Assembly (NCBI GenBank): GCA_934157035.1
Contig: CAKPHG010000004.1
Span: 66,468 to 130,467 of the forward strand
Length of the DNA: 64,000 nt
Reading direction: 5' to 3'
Source: an uncultured Clostridia bacterium
GTDB lineage: Bacteria > Bacillota > Clostridia > TANB77 > CAG-508
Part shown: positions 27,961 to 37,219 of the stretch, one piece after another
Layout: each line of letters begins with the position of its first letter
Position numbering within the stretch: the first letter of the stretch is position 1
Position numbers and translations under genes: made by a program
The notes under the pieces: generated by a model
The model's input: the letters and a program-made list of their open reading frames with translations, nothing else
Told to the model about the DNA's origin: nothing
Database searches by the model: none

Positions 27961-28671
27961 TTAATCTTCAGGAATAATTTTAATTTTTTTAACACCAAGA
28001 ATTTTTTCCCATCTTCTAGCGTTTTCTCCTCCTTTTCCTATGACGAGTCCCAATATTCCTTTTGGTACAATCAAATACAAGTAACCTTCTTTAGCAACTT
28101 TGTTCATATCAACAACAACTGAATATCCAGTAATAAATCCACTGGCATAATAACAAACTAAAACTTTAAAATGATCTTTGTTCATTTCAATGTCTTCGTT
28201 TCCATTGATTGTTTCTGCTGTAATTCTAAAATCTGAAACTATTTTGATTACTCCTCCATTCAAAGTTTCTTTCAAACTTCTGTACCTTCCTACTTCTTTT
28301 AAAATAGCTTTGTATTTTCTTATTTCCTCGTTTACAAAACCTCTTGTCTTATTTGCCATACTTATTGAATCTTTCGTAGGAATTTTTACGGTATATTCTT
28401 TTACATACCGATATTCTCCCTGCATAAAAGCATAAAATGGCAATGTAACCTCGGTTTCTTCATAAGTAGACGGATTCCAAAATTTGCATTGGTCTTCTAC
28501 TATTGAGTAAGGTATTTTATTGTTTCTTAATATTCCTTCATACTCAATAGGTACCTTAGGCAACACTGGATTATAATCATCCATTATTATTTTGCACCGT
28601 CTATTTTCAAAGACAACGCATTTGTTGGGTAATTCCCCTATACATGTAGTTCTCATTTTAACTGTTTGCAT
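27961..28671 (-). CDS. Protein with C-terminal KH-like RNA-binding domain
   Basis: 236 residues. The last 50 contain a KH signature (LVIGKGGENARRWEKILGV, KKIKIIPE) after strands YLYLIVP. The first 180 residues are not recognised; several Cys in the N-terminal part (KCVVF, RRCKII) could bind metal. AAGGAGG lies 6 bases before the ATG used. Base and codon use are less AT-rich than the neighbours (two CGG codons, both followed by T), so it is probably acquired. Its promoter type is shared with other orphan genes here. Confidence 0.7.
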   Translation of the reverse strand: MQTVKMRTTCIGELPNKCVVFENRRCKIIMDDYNPVLPKVPIEYEGILRNNKIPYSIVEDQCKFWNPSTYEETEVTLPFYAFMQGEYRYVKEYTVKIPTKDSISMANKTRGFVNEEIRKYKAILKEVGRYRSLKETLNGGVIKIVSDFRITAETINGNEDIEMNKDHFKVLVCYYASGFITGYSVVVDMNKVAKEGYLYLIVPKGILGLVIGKGGENARRWEKILGVKKIKIIPED

Positions 28672-28730
28672 ATTCTTCCTCCTTTTACATGTAGATGTTA
28701 AATTTTTCAATGTGCTTTATAATACTTCCT

Positions 28731-28759
28731 ATTTTATCACATTATGTTCACTTTTGCAA
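28731..28759 (-). promoter_or_regulatory. Promoter of the KH gene, orphan-gene type
   Basis: TTGCAA, 17 bases containing ATAATGTG, TAAAAT. Same layout as the promoters at 33706, 47868 and 48317. Confidence 0.6.
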
Positions 28760-28763
28760 CAAA

Positions 28764-28803
28764 AAGAAAGAAAAGCACTAAAAATAGTTGCTCTTCTTTC
28801 TTT
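28764..28803 (-). terminator. Intrinsic terminator after the P-type ATPase gene
   Basis: AAAGAAAGA ... AAGCA / TTGCT ... TCTTTCTTT hairpin just after the stop codon. Confidence 0.75.
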
Positions 28804-28807
28804 AATT

Positions 28808-31540
28808 TTATTCGTCTTTTGTTGTATTTATTCTTAATAATTTAAATATTTCTACTATAACAAGTGGAGCAAATACAAGTGCTATTGTTTCAATTATATT
28901 AGCTGTTGGTAAAACTGGTATACTAAATACTTCTCTTAAGAATGGTACAAATAGTATTACCAACATAAGTGCTGCTGACACTGCAATAGCTAATAATAAA
29001 TATTTATTAGTTAAAGCTTTTGTTTTAAATATTGATTTTTTGTTATTTCTTACGTTAAATACATGAACAAGTTCTGATAGTGCTAAAACTGTAAATGCCA
29101 TTGTTTGGCCTATTTCTACTTTTATTTCTTGCACACTTAATCCTTCTATTTGTGGAAGTTCAGCTTCTGGTGTAGCTAATCCTATAATAAATGCTGCAAG
29201 TGTTAATAATCCTATCATTACTCCTTGGTATATTACTCTCCATGTCATTCCTTTTGTAAATATTCCTTTTCCGCTTTTTAAAGGCTTTCTTTCCATTATA
29301 TCTTCTTCTGCTGGATCTACTGCTAGTGCTAAAGCTGGAAGTGAATCTGTTACTAAGTTTATCCATAATATATGAATTGGAAGTAATGGAACTATTAGGC
29401 TAACATCTATTCCAAATTTGCTTGAAAGCCATGGTGTAATTAATATTGCTACAAATAGAATAATAATTTCTCCTACGTTGCTAGATAATAAATATTGTAT
29501 TGCTTTTAATATATTGTCATATATACGTCTTCCTTCTTCTACTGCTGACACTACTGTTGCAAAGTTATCGTCTGTTAGTATTACATCTGAAGCTTCTTTT
29601 GCAACATCTGTTCCTACCATTCCCATACTACAGCCAATATCTGCTGTTTTTAGTGCTGGTGCATCATTTACACCATCACCTGTCATTGCAACTATTTCTC
29701 CATTTTTTTGCCATGCTTTTACTATTCTTACTTTATGCTCTGGTGATACTCTTGCATATACACTATATTTTCTAACATTTTGCTCTAATTCTTCTTGACT
29801 CATTTCTTCAAGTTCTGCACCTGTTATTGCTTCTTCATCATTTTCCAAAATGCCTAATTGTCTTGCTATTGCTATTGCTGTTATTTTATGATCTCCTGTA
29901 ATCATAACTGTTTTTATTCCTGCAGTTTTACATTTTTCTACCGCTTTTCTTGCTTCTTCTCTTGGTGGATCTATCATTCCAACCATTCCAACAAATATCA
30001 AATCATTTTCTATATTTTTCATCTCTTCTTTTGTTGGCATATGATCCATTTCTTTATAAGCCATTCCAAGTACTCTTAAAGCATCTTGTGCCATCGCTTC
30101 GTTATTTCTTGCTATTGTTTCTTTATATTCTTCTAGGTTGTTTTCTATTTTTCCATCTAAAATGTAAGCTTTACATCTTGCAAGTACTTCGTCTATTCCA
30201 CCTTTTGTATAAATAAAATATGTTTTTCCAGCTTTATGAACTGTTGTCATTAATTTTCTATCTGAATCAAATGGAATTTCCTCTACTCTTGGATATTCTT
30301 CATATAAAGCTGGTGGAAAATCTAACTCAAATCCCATATCTACTAATGCTGTTTCTGTTGGATCTCCCGTTAAAGTGTTGTCTGAAGCTACTTTTGTATC
30401 ATTGCAAAGCATGCTTATATATACTAATTTTTTTAATTCTTCATTGTTATTGTTTACTTTTGCATTTTCTACATTTTGTAAAATATCATCGTAAAATACT
30501 TTTTGTACTGTCATTTTGTTTTGTGTTAATGTTCCTGTTTTGTCTGAACATATAACTGTTGCACTACCCAAAGTTTCTACTGCAGGAAGTTTTTTTACAA
30601 TAGCGTTTTTCTTTACCATTCTTTGAACACCTATTGCTAAAACTATTGTTGAAACTGCTGCTAAGCCTTCTGGTATAGCTGCTACCGCCAAACTTACAGC
30701 TGTCATAAACATTTCTAATGCATCTTTTCCTATAGCTATTCCTATAATAAAAATAACTATACATATAAGAACTGCTGCTATTCCTAATGTTTTTCCTAAT
30801 TTATTTAATTTTTCTTGAAGTGGTGTATCTGTGCTTTCTACACCAGTTATTATTTCTGCTATTTTACCTACTTCTGTATTCATTCCTGTTGCTACTACTA
30901 TTGCTTTTCCTCTACCATAAGTAATTAAACTAGATGAAAATAACATATTACTTCTATCGCCAATACCTATTTTTTCTTCTTCAATGGTATCTGTATTTTT
31001 TTCTACTGGAACAGATTCTCCTGTTAATGAAGATTCTTGAGCTTTTAAATTTGCTCCTTCACAAATTCTTAAATCTGCTGGTACATAGTCTCCTGTATCT
31101 AGTACAACTATATCTCCTGGCACTAATTCCTTTGAAGGTAATACTTCCATTTTTCCATTTCTTATTACTTTCGCTGCATGAGAACTTAATTTTTGCAAAG
31201 CCTCTAAAGACTTTTCTGCCTTGTTTTCTTGTGCTACACCTATTATTGCATTTACTATTACAACTATTAAAATTATAATTGTATCTGTAATTCCTTCTCC
31301 TTGTGCAATTCCTACAGCACCTGAAATTATTGCTGCAATAATTAAAATTATAATCATGAAATCTTTAAATTGTTCTAGAAATTTAATTATTAAACTTTTC
31401 TTTTTCTTAGCTTTTAATTCATTTAAACCATATTTTTCTCTTGCTTTTTCTACTTGTTCTTTGTTTAATCCATTTTCGATATTTGTTTCTAATTCTTTTT
31501 CTGTTTGTTCAATACTTTTGTTAAACCAATTTTCTTCCAA
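28808..31540 (-). CDS. P-type cation ATPase (PMCA-like), riboswitch-controlled; probable Mn2+/Ca2+ efflux
   Basis: 910 residues. Phosphorylation site CSDKTGTLTQNKM, actuator LTGESVPVE, hinge MTGDGVNDAPALK, membrane ion site VAAIPEGLAA, ten membrane segments, and an N-terminal cation-ATPase domain. By family it is a Ca2+-type pump. A yybP-ykoY manganese riboswitch lies in its leader, as for manganese-exporting P-type ATPases of the YoaB kind, so Mn2+ export is the better guess. Translation starts at TTG, 9 bases after AGGAG. Confidence 0.93.
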   Translation of the reverse strand: MEENWFNKSIEQTEKELETNIENGLNKEQVEKAREKYGLNELKAKKKKSLIIKFLEQFKDFMIIILIIAAIISGAVGIAQGEGITDTIIILIVVIVNAIIGVAQENKAEKSLEALQKLSSHAAKVIRNGKMEVLPSKELVPGDIVVLDTGDYVPADLRICEGANLKAQESSLTGESVPVEKNTDTIEEEKIGIGDRSNMLFSSSLITYGRGKAIVVATGMNTEVGKIAEIITGVESTDTPLQEKLNKLGKTLGIAAVLICIVIFIIGIAIGKDALEMFMTAVSLAVAAIPEGLAAVSTIVLAIGVQRMVKKNAIVKKLPAVETLGSATVICSDKTGTLTQNKMTVQKVFYDDILQNVENAKVNNNNEELKKLVYISMLCNDTKVASDNTLTGDPTETALVDMGFELDFPPALYEEYPRVEEIPFDSDRKLMTTVHKAGKTYFIYTKGGIDEVLARCKAYILDGKIENNLEEYKETIARNNEAMAQDALRVLGMAYKEMDHMPTKEEMKNIENDLIFVGMVGMIDPPREEARKAVEKCKTAGIKTVMITGDHKITAIAIARQLGILENDEEAITGAELEEMSQEELEQNVRKYSVYARVSPEHKVRIVKAWQKNGEIVAMTGDGVNDAPALKTADIGCSMGMVGTDVAKEASDVILTDDNFATVVSAVEEGRRIYDNILKAIQYLLSSNVGEIIILFVAILITPWLSSKFGIDVSLIVPLLPIHILWINLVTDSLPALALAVDPAEEDIMERKPLKSGKGIFTKGMTWRVIYQGVMIGLLTLAAFIIGLATPEAELPQIEGLSVQEIKVEIGQTMAFTVLALSELVHVFNVRNNKKSIFKTKALTNKYLLLAIAVSAALMLVILFVPFLREVFSIPVLPTANIIETIALVFAPLVIVEIFKLLRINTTKDE

Positions 31541-31671
31541 TTTTCATTTCTCCTTTTTATTATTTTTTCCATTTTTTTGTTTAATAGTCCATTTTTTCTA
31601 AACTTTCTTCATCTCCTTTTAACATTTTTCTCAAAAGTACATTATACTTTTTCGAATAATTACCTTTTAGT

Positions 31672-31816
31672 AAAATAAAAAATAAGACTCCTAAAGAAAA
31701 CACTACATTTACATGTACTCCTTTCTTTAAAAGTCTTGCTTACCTTAAAGGTTACTAACCATGCATTTTCTGCCGAGATGTTGATTAGTAGTTTATAAGC
31801 TACTCCCCTTTAAATT
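31672..31816 (-). promoter_or_regulatory. yybP-ykoY manganese riboswitch with terminator
   Basis: The aptamer (31725..31816) has both family signatures: AAAGGGGAGTAGC at the 5' side and AGCAAGACTTTT at the 3' side, closed by TTTAAA pairing. Downstream a terminator can form between GACTTTTAAAGAAA and TTTCTTTAGGAGTC followed by TTTTTT. Because the terminator's 5' arm overlaps the aptamer's closing stem, ligand binding should prevent termination (an ON switch). Downstream gene: the P-type ATPase. Confidence 0.9.
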
Positions 31817-31872
31817 TTTTATTATTTTACCATTTGTTTTTTATTTTGGCAAGTCATTTTTACTTTTTTTAC

Positions 31873-31901
31873 TTGAAAGTATTTTTTATATGTTATATAA
31901 T
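31873..31901 (+). promoter_or_regulatory. Promoter of the variant tRNA-Gly
   Basis: TTGAAA (31873..31878), 17-base spacer, TATAAT (31896..31901). A strong promoter for a one-gene transcript, so the variant tRNA is expressed and not a relic. Confidence 0.85.
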
Positions 31902-31917
31902 ATGTTTAGTTTCATTT

Positions 31918-31991
<74 letters not shown>

Positions 31992-32000
31992 TTTAAAATC

Positions 32001-32033
32001 AACTTACGGACTTAATTGTTCGTAAGTTTTTTT
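32001..32033 (+). terminator. Intrinsic terminator of the variant tRNA-Gly
   Basis: AACTTACG / CGTAAGTT stem followed by a T tract, ten bases after the CCA end. Confidence 0.88.
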
Positions 32034-32074
32034 ATAATAGATAATATCAAAAAAGAGGAAAAAATTATAAAAAC

Positions 32075-32109
32075 GATAAAGACAATATCATCTAAACGTT
32101 GTCTTTATC
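32075..32109 (-). terminator. Intrinsic terminator of the HAD-nucleoside hydrolase unit
   Basis: GATAAAGACAA / TTGTCTTTATC stem, then CGTTTTTATAATTTTTT on the minus strand. Confidence 0.85.
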
Positions 32110-32111
32110 AT

Positions 32112-32957
32112 TTAATTATTATCTGTTAATTTATTAAACAAATCCTTAAATATTTCGTTTGCATTTAAATAATTAACAAATTTAATTCTATGCCTGTTTT
32201 CGGTTAGTTTAAAAGTATTATCAGTATTTATAAGTGGACAACTAACATCCATTGTATTAAACCAATTTTTATTTATCATATATGCTATTACACTAATATC
32301 CCATAGTGGCCATCTTTTAGTAGGACCATAGGCTCTATTATAAAATCTATAGCATAAATAATCACATAATTCGTTTTTGCCTTTTAATTCACTTTCTAAT
32401 TCGTATATTGATGTCATTAGATTCGATGTTATAGGAGAACAAGGCATAACAGTAAGTTTAACTTTCGATTCAAAAACTACTTTTACCGCTTCTACATCTT
32501 GATCAAAATTGAAATCTTTATTAGGTCCAAATAAAAAATTACTTCCTAACCATATAATTTCTATCTTATCAACAATATCTGGGTTAGATTTTAATGCTAA
32601 TGCTATATTTGTTAAACACCCTATTGCTAATATATATGTTTTTTTATTTTTGTTAGCAATTTCAATTATTTTATTAATGGCTGAATTTTTTTCATTATAT
32701 CCATTTTTTAAATAATCACGGGAACCTTTATATATAAGTGATTTATCCTTTAATCCTAATAAATCAAATACTTTACATGCTTCATTGTAACTGGCATCTA
32801 TAGAATCAGAAACTGTTCCTTGCCATTTTTCATGTCTAAAAGGTGCTATTGTTATAGCGTCAATGTTGAATATTTCTTTGCTTTTTAGTAAATAAGATAA
32901 TGCGAATTGGTCATCTGCTTCATTATATGTATCTGTATTCAAAATTACATTATATTT
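32112..32957 (-). CDS. Nucleoside hydrolase, read from the HAD gene by a -1 shift
   Basis: Inosine-uridine nucleoside hydrolase fold: calcium-binding start KYNVILNTDTYNEADDQF, then ILAIGCLTNIALALK, EIIWLGSNFLFG, FDQDVEAVKVVFES and WDISVIAYMIN. No start codon has a ribosome site; the nearest is a TTG inside the conserved N-terminal strand. A -1 shift at A-AAA-AAT (32954..32960) near the end of the HAD gene joins both into 470 residues, collinear with the 476-residue fusion at 41960..43390. Either programmed shifting or a recent one-base deletion explains this. Confidence 0.85.
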   Translation of the reverse strand, partial: KYNVILNTDTYNEADDQFALSYLLKSKEIFNIDAITIAPFRHEKWQGTVSDSIDASYNEACKVFDLLGLKDKSLIYKGSRDYLKNGYNEKNSAINKIIEIANKNKKTYILAIGCLTNIALALKSNPDIVDKIEIIWLGSNFLFGPNKDFNFDQDVEAVKVVFESKVKLTVMPCSPITSNLMTSIYELESELKGKNELCDYLCYRFYNRAYGPTKRWPLWDISVIAYMINKNWFNTMDVSCPLINTDNTFKLTENRHRIKFVNYLNANEIFKDLFNKLTDNN

Positions 32958-33523
32958 TTTTCACAGATTAAACTATATATTTCTTTCCATCCGTTTACTA
33001 TTGGAATATTTAAATTATATTTCTCATTATATCTTGTTTTCATTAAAAAACATTCTATTCCTGCGTTTAATATGTATTTACATTTATCTGCTTCATCATC
33101 AAACATAATATCAATACTATTTTCAATACATTCTGGACTTTTATCTCTGCTTTTTGTAAATACTAATTTATCATATTTTATACCTTTTTCATTTAACCAA
33201 TTTATAGTTACTAATTCATGGTTTTTAAAAAAATAATTTGATCTGTGTGTTATTAAAAATATCTCATTTTCTTCATATAATTTATTAATATATTTCTTAG
33301 CTCCTTCTATTAAATCAAATTTTTCAGCCATTCTATCCATATTATTGCGGATAAAATCTTCTATTTCCTCTGGGCTCCAATCAAACATTCCTTCAGTAAT
33401 GTGTTTAGCTTTTTTGTTTATAATTCCTTTATTTCTTTTATTTTTATCTTCTTTTTCAAATTCTTCTAAAAATGTTTTATCTAAATCTGCTATTACATTA
33501 TCAATATCTATTCCAATTCTCAT
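32945..33523 (-). CDS. HAD 5'-nucleotidase, N-terminal half of a split HAD-nucleoside hydrolase
   Basis: 192 residues before its own TAA. Motif I MRIGIDIDNVIADLDKTF, motif II IFLITHRSN, motif IV IDIMFDDEADKC. GGAGG precedes the ATG. The end (WKEIYSLICEK) lines up with the linker of the fused homologue (WKEIYEYIKNYKKEKFNVIL), and the frame changes inside the A run just there. The combined activity would be nucleoside monophosphate to nucleoside to free base plus ribose. Confidence 0.87.
   Translation of the reverse strand: MRIGIDIDNVIADLDKTFLEEFEKEDKNKRNKGIINKKAKHITEGMFDWSPEEIEDFIRNNMDRMAEKFDLIEGAKKYINKLYEENEIFLITHRSNYFFKNHELVTINWLNEKGIKYDKLVFTKSRDKSPECIENSIDIMFDDEADKCKYILNAGIECFLMKTRYNEKYNLNIPIVNGWKEIYSLICEKNIM
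32954..32960 (-). other. Slippery heptamer A-AAA-AAT joining HAD and nucleoside hydrolase frames
   Basis: Zero frame GAA-AAA-AAT-ATA-ATG-TAA. A -1 shift gives AAA-AAA-TAT-AAT-GTA-ATT-TTG, entering the hydrolase frame with conserved residues KYNVIL. I see no clear downstream stem-loop. Confidence 0.55.
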
Positions 33524-33565
33524 ATAACAACCTCCAGTATAAAATTAAGTTTTAATCTATAAAAA

Positions 33566-33620
33566 TTATACATTATATTACAATTTTTTTCCACACTTCC
33601 TTGAAAAAATCAGCATGAGT
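33566..33620 (-). promoter_or_regulatory. Promoter region shared with the MFS pseudogene unit
   Basis: Contains ATTATACATTATATTACAA on the plus strand (TATAAT box on the minus). The same 19 bases plus looser upstream similarity recur at 37156..37210 before the MFS pseudogene. Confidence 0.55.
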
Positions 33621-33705
33621 ATTTCTATATAGGTAATTTAGCAAATAAAATACCACTCCTAATACTTCAAACACATAATACAACTTATTTTAAACCTCTT
33701 TTTTA

Positions 33706-33734
33706 TTTACATAATAGCCAAAATGTGGTATAAT
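33706..33734 (+). promoter_or_regulatory. Promoter of the 350-residue orphan gene
   Basis: TTTACA, 17-base spacer ending CCAAAATGTGG, TATAAT. A leader of about 80 bases has a CTCAGAAAATGAG hairpin and ATTTGTTGCATTATA, the latter nearly repeated in the leader of the gene at 48492. Confidence 0.7.
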
Positions 33735-33821
33735 ATTTTTGGTTGATTTCTCAGAAAATGAGGAAAAATTTCTTAGTTAGTATTTGTTGCATTATAATTA
33801 AAGCATAAGGAGGAAAACAAT

Positions 33822-34874
33822 ATGCAATATCAAGAAAGCGTCAGAATTCAAAGATGTGGTAACCGTGCAGGAGATACCTATGGACTGATTGAACTTCAAC
33901 ATATGGCAGATCCTAAATCAGTAATTGTGTCTCTTTGTGGGCAAAGGCTTTATCCGAAAAAATTCAATATCTTCGGTTGGCCGATATTTACAAAGGAAAT
34001 CTGTGACCTTTTTGACTGGAAAGAGAACTCTCTTGAAAGAATATATGGAAAAGATTACAGACTTACAGCATTAGTTACGTATGATAGTGCAAATGTCCAC
34101 ATCGACCCGCATGCAGTTAATTCTTTGGATGGAATTAAAAACGGAATCAAAGACCTTGAGTCTTTGAATAGATTACTCAGAGATAGAGTGATTTATGATA
34201 AGCTTTTAGGTAGGGGCAAACTCAACAAGTATGTTATTTTTGGTAGATATAGCCTTGATGAATTTGCCCAGGTATGGACACTGGGTGAGCAATATGAAAT
34301 CCCTGAAATGCCTATCGTTTGTACTCAAATCGGGTTCTATAGAGCTTACAATAAAGTAAAGCCTGATGCACTTGTATCTTGGGAAGGCAGATGCACTATT
34401 CCTTCTGAAGATGATAGTTGTCCTTGGTGTACCAAAAAATTTACTATTGAAGATGTAAGAAAAGGAAGATTTGACACTATCAATGGTAAAGTCGCCCATA
34501 GCGAATGTGCAAAGCAGTATGAACATGAAAGGGAGATTAACAAAATTATTCATCGAATTATGGAATTTATCTATGAAGATGGATTAACCTTTGAACTTCT
34601 TCCTAATGGCTATTGTAGTCAACCGTGTTATGCTCATAAGCCTTGGTTTTTGTGTCATACTCCTGATGGTGACATCGAAATCGGCTGGAGAAAAAGAGTT
34701 ATTTCTATTGAATGGAAAGATAATTTCAAACCTTTCGATATGAGTATTTTTGACAGCGAAGATGTTACTAAATGGGAGCGTGGCATTCACGCGTGGGGAA
34801 ATGACAAAGCATATGAGTATATTAAAAAGGTAAAGGAATTTGTTAATCCTAAACCTGAAGAGAAAAAATCGTAA
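33822..34874 (+). CDS. Orphan protein with a Cys/His zinc-binding-like motif
   Basis: 350 residues, not recognised. It contains CPWCTKKF ... GKVAHSEC (about 207-238), a plausible treble-clef or zinc-ribbon site inside an otherwise soluble alpha/beta protein. The C-terminal part is Trp-rich (HAWGNDKAYEYI). AAGGAGG precedes the ATG. Composition is clearly less AT-rich than its surroundings and it lies on the plus strand between minus-strand genes, so acquisition is likely. It has its own promoter and leader. No partner gene. Confidence 0.75.
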   Translation: MQYQESVRIQRCGNRAGDTYGLIELQHMADPKSVIVSLCGQRLYPKKFNIFGWPIFTKEICDLFDWKENSLERIYGKDYRLTALVTYDSANVHIDPHAVNSLDGIKNGIKDLESLNRLLRDRVIYDKLLGRGKLNKYVIFGRYSLDEFAQVWTLGEQYEIPEMPIVCTQIGFYRAYNKVKPDALVSWEGRCTIPSEDDSCPWCTKKFTIEDVRKGRFDTINGKVAHSECAKQYEHEREINKIIHRIMEFIYEDGLTFELLPNGYCSQPCYAHKPWFLCHTPDGDIEIGWRKRVISIEWKDNFKPFDMSIFDSEDVTKWERGIHAWGNDKAYEYIKKVKEFVNPKPEEKKS

Positions 34875-34904
34875 AAGCAACATTACTAAGAAATTCAGCT
34901 GAAA

Positions 34905-34932
34905 AAGGCCACTAGATAATTCTAGTGGCCTT
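34905..34932. terminator. Intrinsic terminator between convergent genes
   Basis: AAGGCCACTAG / CTAGTGGCCTT perfect 11-bp stem. The T tract lies on the minus-strand side (CCTTTTTC), so it best serves the 2H phosphoesterase gene, but it lies 30 bases after the orphan gene too. Confidence 0.8.
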
Positions 34933-34994
34933 GACCTTTGGTTTTATAATGTTATACCATTTAAATATAATATATTTTTATATTTTCTATTTTT

Positions 34995-35546
34995 TCACCT
35001 ATTTTCATAATTTCGAATGCTAATTTCTTTTATCATTTCTCCTGGATAATCATATAATGCTAATCTATCAAATTCTAAATAGAATGGCTTAAAACTATCC
35101 TTAATTGTGTTTTTCAATTCTAAAATCTTATCATAATCTTTATCTATATGTAGAGTTAAATGAAACGTAAATTTCTCTGGATTATATTTTTCTTTTGGAA
35201 ATTTATTAAAAAAGATTCTTTGTAATTCTTTTATTTTCTCATTATCTTCTATTGCTAAATATAAAACAAAACTCTCATTTCTACATTTCATTATCTTAAC
35301 ATCATTTACTTTAACCTTTATCTTACCCATCTCTATTTTTTGAGCTATATTTATTATTTCATTTTCATTTTCTTTGTTAGTTGCAAAAATAGTAAAGTGA
35401 TATGGTAAATTATCAATATTGTATCTATTCTCATCAATACCATAAGGAACTTTGCAAGTCTTTATTTGTATATTGTTCATTAACTTTTCTATCTTATTTA
35501 ATTCTGTTTTATTCATAAAACTTATCATCGTAATTCTCTTACTCAT
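34995..35546 (-). CDS. 2H phosphoesterase (2'-5' RNA ligase / LigT-like)
   Basis: 183 residues. Two HxT motifs define the 2H superfamily: YHFTIFAT (about residue 50) and FHLTLHID (about 128). Both catalytic histidines are present. Family members open cyclic or 2'-5' phosphodiesters in RNA or nucleotides. It stands among nucleotide-handling genes. Substrate not predictable. Confidence 0.85.
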   Translation of the reverse strand: MSKRITMISFMNKTELNKIEKLMNNIQIKTCKVPYGIDENRYNIDNLPYHFTIFATNKENENEIINIAQKIEMGKIKVKVNDVKIMKCRNESFVLYLAIEDNEKIKELQRIFFNKFPKEKYNPEKFTFHLTLHIDKDYDKILELKNTIKDSFKPFYLEFDRLALYDYPGEMIKEISIRNYENR

Positions 35547-35579
35547 TTAACACCACTACTTTCACCAACTTTATTTATA

Positions 35580-35693
35580 TTAGTTTCTTTCTATATTTTT
35601 AATAAAAAAATCATCTTCTTCATTAAAGTGTATATCTATATCAAGACTCTTTTCATGCTTAGATGCAGCACTAGTTAGTTTATCTTTTATATT
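35580..35693 (-). pseudogene. Possible C-terminal gene remnant
   Basis: A 37-codon open stretch without a start (KDKLTSAASKHEKSL, IHFNEEDDFFIKNIERN) bounded upstream by an in-frame stop. It looks protein-like but is too short to assign. Nothing else is visible between 35547 and 35885. Confidence 0.3.
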
Positions 35694-35885
35694 TTAAAGT
35701 ATCGTCTATATATTCCTATCTTTATGTATATTATCCAAACTTTTACTAATTGTCAATAGTTTTAGTATTGCTCTTTTATGAAAAATGTTTATCATATAAA
35801 TGAAATACATTATTTCCTATATTTACTAATTAGTGAAGGAATTATCCTCTCACTTTTGGTTTTAACATATATAACAAGAAAACAT

Positions 35886-35922
35886 AAAAAACGACAATGC
35901 CGATTAAGCATTGTCGTTTTTT
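35886..35922 (-). terminator. Intrinsic terminator after the MFS pseudogene
   Basis: AAAACGACAATGC / GCATTGTCGTTTT stem with T tract, overlapping the stop codon. Confidence 0.85.
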
Positions 35923-37122
35923 TATGGTTTTTCTAGTTTATACATTATTCTAGCATATATAGGTATAGAAATAGTAACTATCAATAATAATAATTTAAAG
36001 TATATAACATTATTCAACAAGCCTACCAATAGCATTAGTATAAATCCTATTATTCTTCCTATTTCCATAAAACCTTCTGTGAAAGTATGATATTCTACTA
36101 ACCATTTTTCTATATTATTTTCTTTAACTGCATCATCTGATTTAATTTTAAACATAACTTCTAAAATATATACAGTTATGCTATATGTAAAATTATAAAT
36201 TATTAATGTTGTTTTGCTTATATTTAATATTAATCCTAATACACCTAACACTACTAATGTAGCACAAAAAATCAATAATCTTTTTGCATATTTTTTTTTG
36301 ATATAATTTATTAAATAAATATAGTGATATCATAGAAAATATAGAGAATATAGTTGTTAATATTCCAAAATTAAATGATGTTTTAAAAGTCATAATTGTT
36401 ATTATAACTACTAATACTCGTATTGTATCCATCATAATTCCATATAAAAAGGCTAATTTATAAACTTTATTTATATTCTCTTTTTGTTTGCTAGATAAAC
36501 TGGTTGTATATTTTTTTAAACTATATTTTTGAATTTTATCGTCAATAACAAATTTGTTAGTATCTATTTGTAATGACATTATTATTTGGAATAAAGTTAA
36601 TACAAATATATATATTGCTATGTTTCCAAAAGATGTTAATTCTATAGAGGTTCCTAATATTATAGGAACTAATATATTGATAAATTTACTTAAAATTCTT
36701 TTTGTTGTCATATATTTTTTTCGGTTTTCATTATCGACTATTTGTGTATTCATTACATCATGTGTTGACTAGTATAAAGCTTCTGCAATGCCATAAAAGA
36801 TTGCAAAAATTATAAAATATTGACTTATTTTATCTTTGAACAATACTATTAATAATATATAAATCGATTTGATTATAATACCAAATCGATAAATTGAAAC
36901 TTTTTTTTTAGGTTTGCTTTTGATTATATTACCTAATAAAATACTTCCTACACCTAATAGTAAATATAAAATTATATAAAATGTTGAAACTTGTATTATA
37001 TTTTCATTAGAAATTTGTAAAAAATATGCTACTAAAAAAGTTTCGCCAAATAAATTTATAATACCGTTGGTTAGGTCACATGCCATTAATGACTTTGCAC
37101 TTCTATCTAATTTAGTTTTCAT
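35922..37122 (-). pseudogene. MFS transporter, broken by a stop and a frameshift
   Basis: Three pieces of one MFS gene related to that at 12904..14226 (compare FGETFLVAYFLQIS with FLDVFLAAYFYKIT). An in-frame TAG at 36769..36771 interrupts it after FYGIAEALY; the same frame continues five codons later. A second break is in a run of nine A near 36291..36299, after which the frame must change to read KYAKRLLIFCATL. Start and ribosome site are intact. Two different lesions argue for decay rather than recoding. Confidence 0.85.
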
Positions 37123-37155
37123 TTTTATTTTCCTTTCAAATAAAATTCCATTTTA

Positions 37156-37210
37156 TTATACATTATATTACAAATTTCTTCCATTCCCTTTTGAAAATAT
37201 ATAGGAATGA
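37156..37210 (-). promoter_or_regulatory. Promoter region like that before the split HAD gene
   Basis: Same ATTATACATTATATTACAA core as at 33566..33620, followed by similar TTTTGAAAA and ATGAG words. Confidence 0.5.
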
Positions 37211-37219
37211 GAATTATTA

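Noticed and set aside
29418..31601. Long plus-strand ORFs opposite the P-type ATPase
   Set aside because: Low-complexity Leu/Phe/Tyr-rich antisense frames typical of AT-rich genes.
34206..34883. Minus-strand ORFs opposite the 350-residue orphan gene
   Set aside because: Shadow frames of a gene with its own promoter, ribosome site and coherent composition.
35779..35921. Plus-strand ORF beginning MKNVYHINEIHYF
   Set aside because: No ribosome site, and it runs through a terminator stem.
35922..37122. TAG recoding or programmed shift in the broken MFS gene
   Set aside because: It has two unrelated lesions (a TAG and an A-run shift) and TAG is a normal stop elsewhere, for example after the LiaF-like gene; decay is simpler.
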